A stretch of 35,667 nucleotides of DNA from Candidatus Bathyarchaeota archaeon (GTDB taxonomy: Archaea; Thermoproteota; Bathyarchaeia; Bathyarchaeales; Bathycorpusculaceae). The position numbers were made by a program, and so were the translations under genes. The notes under the pieces are model-generated. The model had not been told where the DNA came from and made no database searches. It worked only from the letters and a program-made list of their open reading frames with translations. Positions 33,244 to 35,667 of this stretch are shown piece after piece. The DNA lies in NCBI GenBank assembly GCA_025059195.1, contig JANXDU010000016.1, forward strand, positions 1-35,667, written 5' to 3'. Each line of letters opens with the position of its first letter. Within the stretch, counting starts at the first letter, position 1.

Positions 33244-34404
33244 TTAAAGAATTTCTAAGGTTGTCATGTTTCTTGTTGAGATTTCCAGTTGGCCTCCGAA
33301 TCCCCTTTTTACATAGGCGTTTTTTATAGCTATTTTTTCGCCGGGTTTTAGATTTAAGGTTTTTTCGGCGTTTTTACGCCACGCTGAAACCCATATTCTT
33401 CCTGTTTCATCTTCTATCTCGAAAACTGTCAGTTCCACCGTTTCGCCTTTTGATGTTTTTACCTTCCTCTTAATTGGTTTTGTCGTCACGGTGCCTTGGA
33501 CATTGACGTTTCCCATTCCTTCTTTCAGCTCAGCTATTTTCCAAAAGGCTATCTTGGACAAAAGCGTTAGAACATCCACGTAGGTTTCGCGGTCCGCATG
33601 AACTTCCATCTTTCCATTTAAAGCCGCCTTCACTTTAGCGTTTACGACTTGTAACATAACCCCTTCTCCTAGGATTTTTTGGACTTCATCAGCTTTCTTG
33701 TTCCAAGCTACAACTGGAATTTCACCAGTTTCGTCGGCTAAGATAAAACGCAAGACCTTCCCAGCGGTTGAGTCTTTCCTTTGGAAAGTGGATTCGTGGA
33801 GGATTTGTCGAACTTTCCCCGTGAGATTTATCCTTCGGTTTTTAAGGGCGCTGGTAATGGCTCCAATTCTTGTTGATAGTTCAAGGATGGTTGGATAGTT
33901 TTCCGCCGCCTTTTCGTCGAGGATTTTGACACCCCCTTTTTCGCCTATGTGGAGCTCTACTCGTCCCCCACGGCCTTCCTTAGTGTATCCGTGATAGAAC
34001 TCCAAAGCTTGTCCTGGCCTTATTTTCCCAGAATTTACAAGCTCGGCCTTGTCGTTCCATAAAACGACCCGCATTGAACCGCTTCTATCAGCAACCAATA
34101 CGCTTGCAAACTTTGAACGCAGATCTTTTCCAGAAGCCCAAGACGGATAGGTAGCGATAACCCTTCCGGTGACTGAGACGTCATTTAAGCCGGGAACAAG
34201 ACTACCTATAACTAAAGATGGAACGGAAACAACATTCGAAGTTTTAACACCGAACTCCGCGGCAATCACCCGCAGCAAAACCTCATCAGAAATGAGGCCG
34301 CCGGACTTTTCACGCTCCTCCTCAAGCCTTTTAAGTATGGTCTCCCTTGAAACTCCAGGATTTTTCAAAATTATTGCGTCAATTAACTCATCAACGCTTG
34401 CCAT
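33244..34404 (-). CDS. RPA-like single-stranded DNA-binding protein (three OB folds)
   Basis: Archaeal replication protein A homologue, 386 aa. A helical N-terminal region (about 1-60, VDELIDAIILKNPGVSRETI) is followed by OB folds at about 75-165 (VSVTGRVIATYPSWASG, VLVADRSGSMRVVLWNDKAE), 190-285 (INLTGKVRQILHESTF, FILADETGEIPVVAWNKKAD) and 300-386 (VNVQGTVTTKPIKRK, FEIEDETGRIWVSAWRKNAE). No C-terminal zinc finger is visible, unlike several euryarchaeal RPAs. Protects ssDNA in replication and repair. ATG start; single gene, directly beside the tRNA-Leu fragment. Confidence 0.9.
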   Translation of the reverse strand: MASVDELIDAIILKNPGVSRETILKRLEEEREKSGGLISDEVLLRVIAAEFGVKTSNVVSVPSLVIGSLVPGLNDVSVTGRVIATYPSWASGKDLRSKFASVLVADRSGSMRVVLWNDKAELVNSGKIRPGQALEFYHGYTKEGRGGRVELHIGEKGGVKILDEKAAENYPTILELSTRIGAITSALKNRRINLTGKVRQILHESTFQRKDSTAGKVLRFILADETGEIPVVAWNKKADEVQKILGEGVMLQVVNAKVKAALNGKMEVHADRETYVDVLTLLSKIAFWKIAELKEGMGNVNVQGTVTTKPIKRKVKTSKGETVELTVFEIEDETGRIWVSAWRKNAEKTLNLKPGEKIAIKNAYVKRGFGGQLEISTRNMTTLEIL

Positions 34405-34410
34405 CCAAAT

Positions 34411-34602
34411 TCAAACCATTAAAGACAAGAGAATCCTTCCATAAGAGTTTATCGAACCGGACCACTGATGTAGGTTCTTATTAAAGTGCGGGGGGTGGGA
34501 TTTGAACCCACGAACCGCTTGATGGAAACCAATGGTTTCCATCCCTTCCTCTTTAATATTGGAATCCGTGTTTGGGGTTTGGGTTTGGTTTTCCTCATTC
34601 AT
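34411..34602 (-). CDS. Small ORF overlapping the RHH gene and running through the tRNA fragment
   Basis: 63 codons. The ATG overlaps the RHH stop (ATGA) and is preceded by AAGGAG, so the start looks translated. The first 20 residues are polar (NEENQTQTPNTDSNIKEEG). From residue about 24 the frame merely translates the hairpin and the tRNA-Leu 3' end (RGFKSHPPHF) and then intergenic DNA. It may be a gene whose true 3' part was exchanged when the element integrated. No function can be given. Confidence 0.35.
   Translation of the reverse strand: MNEENQTQTPNTDSNIKEEGMETIGFHQAVRGFKSHPPHFNKNLHQWSGSINSYGRILLSLMV
34487..34520 (-). tRNA. tRNA-Leu 3' fragment (probable att site of an integrated element)
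   Basis: Minus strand reads GCGGTTC (end of a long variable arm), then the T arm GTGGG-TTCAAAT-CCCAC, acceptor CCCCCGC and discriminator A at 34487. The sequence matches a typical archaeal tRNA-Leu 3' end. The 5' partner GCGGGGG, D arm and anticodon arm are absent: nothing like CCCCCGC occurs on the plus strand in the next few hundred bases. A bare 3' tRNA end is what site-specific integration leaves at the far end of an element. Confidence 0.75.
34521..34543. repeat. Palindromic hairpin abutting the tRNA-Leu fragment (copy 2)
   Basis: GATGGAAACC and GGTTTCCATC form a perfect 10-bp stem around the loop AAT. It shares both arms and the following ATCCCTT with the hairpin in the tRNA-Met intron at 32903-32934. 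It directly touches the point where tRNA similarity ends. Confidence 0.8.
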
Positions 34603-34763
34603 TGTGAACCCTTCTCCTTTTCGGTTTCTATTAGTTTTGCTATGGCATATTCAAAGGCGTGGGAGCGGTTTCTAAATCTGAAGTTTTCGATTTGTCTGTC
34701 TATCCATTCTAGTAGGCGTTTTTCCACGGTTATGGTTACTTTTTCCTTTGGCATACTTTCCAT
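34599..34763 (-). CDS. Ribbon-helix-helix (CopG-like) DNA-binding protein
   Basis: 54-aa protein with the RHH pattern: beta strand KVTITVEKRLLEWI, helix DRQIENFRF and then the turn RNRSHAFEYAIAKLIETEKE. Such small regulators are typical of archaeal plasmids and viruses, where they control copy number or early genes; they also serve as antitoxins. ATG at 34763 preceded by GGAAGG; an inner ATG at 34754 (MPKEKVTI) is possible. No partner toxin is evident. Overlaps the next small ORF by 4 nt. Confidence 0.82.
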   Translation of the reverse strand: MESMPKEKVTITVEKRLLEWIDRQIENFRFRNRSHAFEYAIAKLIETEKEKGSQ

Positions 34764-34818
34764 TTTGTTTTCCTTCCTTTTTTAACTCTTATCCGTTTTT
34801 ATCTTATTATAGCAAAGC

Positions 34819-34825
34819 TTATAAG
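34819..34825 (+). promoter_or_regulatory. Putative TATA box for the 34870 gene
   Basis: TTATAAG in an AT-rich divergent gap, about 48 nt before the ATG at 34870. Transcription start about 25 nt downstream would leave a short leader carrying the GGGAGTGAG ribosome site at 34857-34865. Confidence 0.4.
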
Positions 34826-34869
34826 ATTTTGCCTTCCAAACTAAGAATCGCCTATGGGAGTGAGAGAAA

Positions 34870-35136
34870 ATGGAAAAGGCGGAAATTGAGTATGAGGTTG
34901 TGCAGTTGCGACTTCCTAAGGCGGTCATGGATTTGCTTAGAATCTTCAGAAAAGACGTAGAAGACTATTTGGCAACTGTAATAGTGCAGAATGTTTCGAG
35001 CGTCTTAGAAGCAGATTTACGCCATTCAGTTCATGGCGAGATAATAGATTATTGGAGAATCGTCGAGAAGTTTAATCTGAAAACAATCTTTGAGGTTTAT
35101 GATGCAACAGTTTATATGCCAATAAGGAAGGAATAA
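34870..35136 (+). CDS. Small element-type protein of unknown function, possible RHH-like N-terminus
   Basis: 88 aa. The N-terminal part (EIEYEVVQLRLPKAVMDLLR followed by FRKDVEDYLATVIVQNVSSV) has a strand then helices, as in ribbon-helix-helix or related small DNA-binding proteins. The C-terminal half (YWRIVEKFNLKTIFEVYDAT) is unfamiliar. Start supported by GGGAGTGAG. Lies divergently from the RHH gene within the inferred integrated element, so a regulatory role is plausible but not shown. Confidence 0.65.
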   Translation: MEKAEIEYEVVQLRLPKAVMDLLRIFRKDVEDYLATVIVQNVSSVLEADLRHSVHGEIIDYWRIVEKFNLKTIFEVYDATVYMPIRKE

Positions 35137-35329
35137 ACGCTATTGTCTGTTTGCCTTCCAGCTTCCCCTTTTTCTATACACAATTTTTCTTTTGTTAAAT
35201 GCTACGTCGGAAACCAGATTCCACATCTGGGTGTAAAGCATGGAAAATTGGCTTAGACGCTTAGAAATTTAACAGAACTGTCTGCTATAATATACCATAC
35301 GCTCGCTTTGTTAAATTGTTAAATCGCTT

Positions 35330-35479
35330 TTAATGAAGCATCTTTTCAAAGCATTGGCGGCAATATGCATGACTTTCTGTGCGGTAAATCAGTTCCCCTT
35401 TCATGAATGGCTTGTGACAGACATGGCATTCTTTAAACTTCAAAGCGAAAGGAAACTTGACAACATGAGGCTTAGCCAT
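35330..35479 (-). CDS. Small zinc-ribbon protein, 49 aa
   Basis: Minus-strand frame MAKPHVVKFPFALKFKECHV and then CHKPFMKGELIYRT, followed by YCRQCFEKML. It has two CxxC knuckles (C18/C21 and C40/C43) separated by 18 residues, the spacing of a zinc ribbon or finger. Such mini zinc proteins are common in archaeal plasmids and viruses. AT-rich TATA-like sequence (ATTTATATTTTT) lies just upstream. The plus-strand frame over the same bases (35333-35524) lacks any such pattern. Confidence 0.7.
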   Translation of the reverse strand: MAKPHVVKFPFALKFKECHVCHKPFMKGELIYRTESHAYCRQCFEKMLH

Positions 35480-35520
35480 ATGCACCAAAAATATAAATGT
35501 TTAAACTTCAACTTAAAAAT

Positions 35521-35667
35521 TTAAACAATTTGCATCTTATTCTTAAAAAAGTTCATCCATTCAAATTCTTTCCTTACAAGTTCAAATTGAGTTTCTATAA
35601 ATTCCATAACAACCTTTCTAAAGTCAGCATCTTCTTTAAAGACTTCAATCCATTCCTCAAATTTATT
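35521..35667 (-). CDS. C-terminal end of a protein continuing beyond the window
   Basis: Open for 48 codons to the right edge, ending with the TAA at 35521-35523: FEEWIEVFKEDADFRKVVME, then FIETQFELVRKEFEW and MNFFKNKMQIV. Amphipathic helical character, rich in Glu, Lys and Phe. Unrecognised. Same strand as the zinc-ribbon gene 41 nt downstream, so probably cotranscribed within the inferred integrated element. 5' end not in window. Confidence 0.6.
   Translation of the reverse strand, partial: NKFEEWIEVFKEDADFRKVVMEFIETQFELVRKEFEWMNFFKNKMQIV

Noticed and set aside
34487-34547. Split (trans-spliced) tRNA-Leu 3' half
   Set aside because: No anticodon-stem strand or complete variable arm precedes the T arm and no matching 5' half is in the window; element integration explains it better. 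A genome-wide search for a 5' half would settle it.
32903-34547. CRISPR repeats
   Set aside because: GGTTTCCATCCCTT looks somewhat like archaeal CRISPR repeat ends, but there are only two copies, 1.6 kb apart, unequal, each a self-contained palindrome and with no spacer array.
34486-34785. Plus-strand 99-codon frame beginning MRGVGFEPTNRL
   Set aside because: Its start is the antisense translation of the tRNA-Leu 3' end, a well-known false protein, and the rest is antisense to the RHH gene.

Overview
The window is archaeal. Evidence includes a proteasome alpha subunit, an SBDS-Rrp4-Rrp41-Rrp42-L37Ae-Brix-Pcc1 exosome superoperon, a CTP-type riboflavin kinase, archaeal-type myo-inositol-phosphate synthase, a PDO-type disulfide oxidoreductase, an RPA-like ssDNA-binding protein, an elongator tRNA-Met with a bulge-helix-bulge intron, TATA-like promoters and frequent TTG/GTG starts behind strong Shine-Dalgarno sites. 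The gene set suits an anaerobic member of the Thermoproteota (TACK), most likely Bathyarchaeia-like; that placement is inferred from general resemblance and not from a marker tree.

Layout, left to right. (1) 1-3.7 kb: a DUF438/hemerythrin/PAS protein cut by the window edge, an ArsC-like LMW phosphatase-fold protein, a reverse-strand group (small conserved protein, PDO, DUF166), and the decayed remnant of a secreted dockerin-type protein. (2) 3.78-8.6 kb: the proteasome/exosome superoperon, all on the plus strand and tightly packed. (3) 8.6-16.8 kb: mixed metabolism: inositol-1-phosphate synthase, an unknown gene plus RibK, ADP-forming acyl-CoA synthetase alpha, a two-gene ferredoxin-like unit, a CofE-like ligase with ThyX, an orphan PD-(D/E)XK-like protein, and an HtpX protease with an EF-hand loop. 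(4) 16.8-22.9 kb: a CopB-type copper ATPase behind an Lrp/AsnC regulator, and divergently a compact oxygen-defence cluster (peroxiredoxin, OsmC, rubredoxin, Fe/Mn-SOD, flavodoxin, two ferritin-like proteins). (5) 23.2-32.7 kb: two unknown membrane proteins, nicotinate phosphoribosyltransferase, class II ribonucleotide reductase, an FtsX/MacB-like permease with its ATPase, and a saccharopine-dehydrogenase-like enzyme. (6) 32.8-34.4 kb: intron-bearing tRNA-Met and an RPA-like three-OB-fold protein. (7) 34.49 kb to the end: a tRNA-Leu 3' fragment that looks like an att site, followed by AT-rich DNA with small element-type genes (RHH regulator, zinc-ribbon protein, unknowns). This is probably the left end of an integrated plasmid or provirus.

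The most interesting points are the inferred integrative-element boundary at 34.49 kb, a near-identical palindrome found both inside the tRNA-Met intron and abutting the tRNA-Leu fragment, the EF-hand in HtpX, the regulator/copper pump/protease unit facing the oxygen-defence cluster across an inverted repeat, and the uncharacterised paired ferredoxin-like genes. No CRISPR array, rRNA, IS element or complete phage module is visible.
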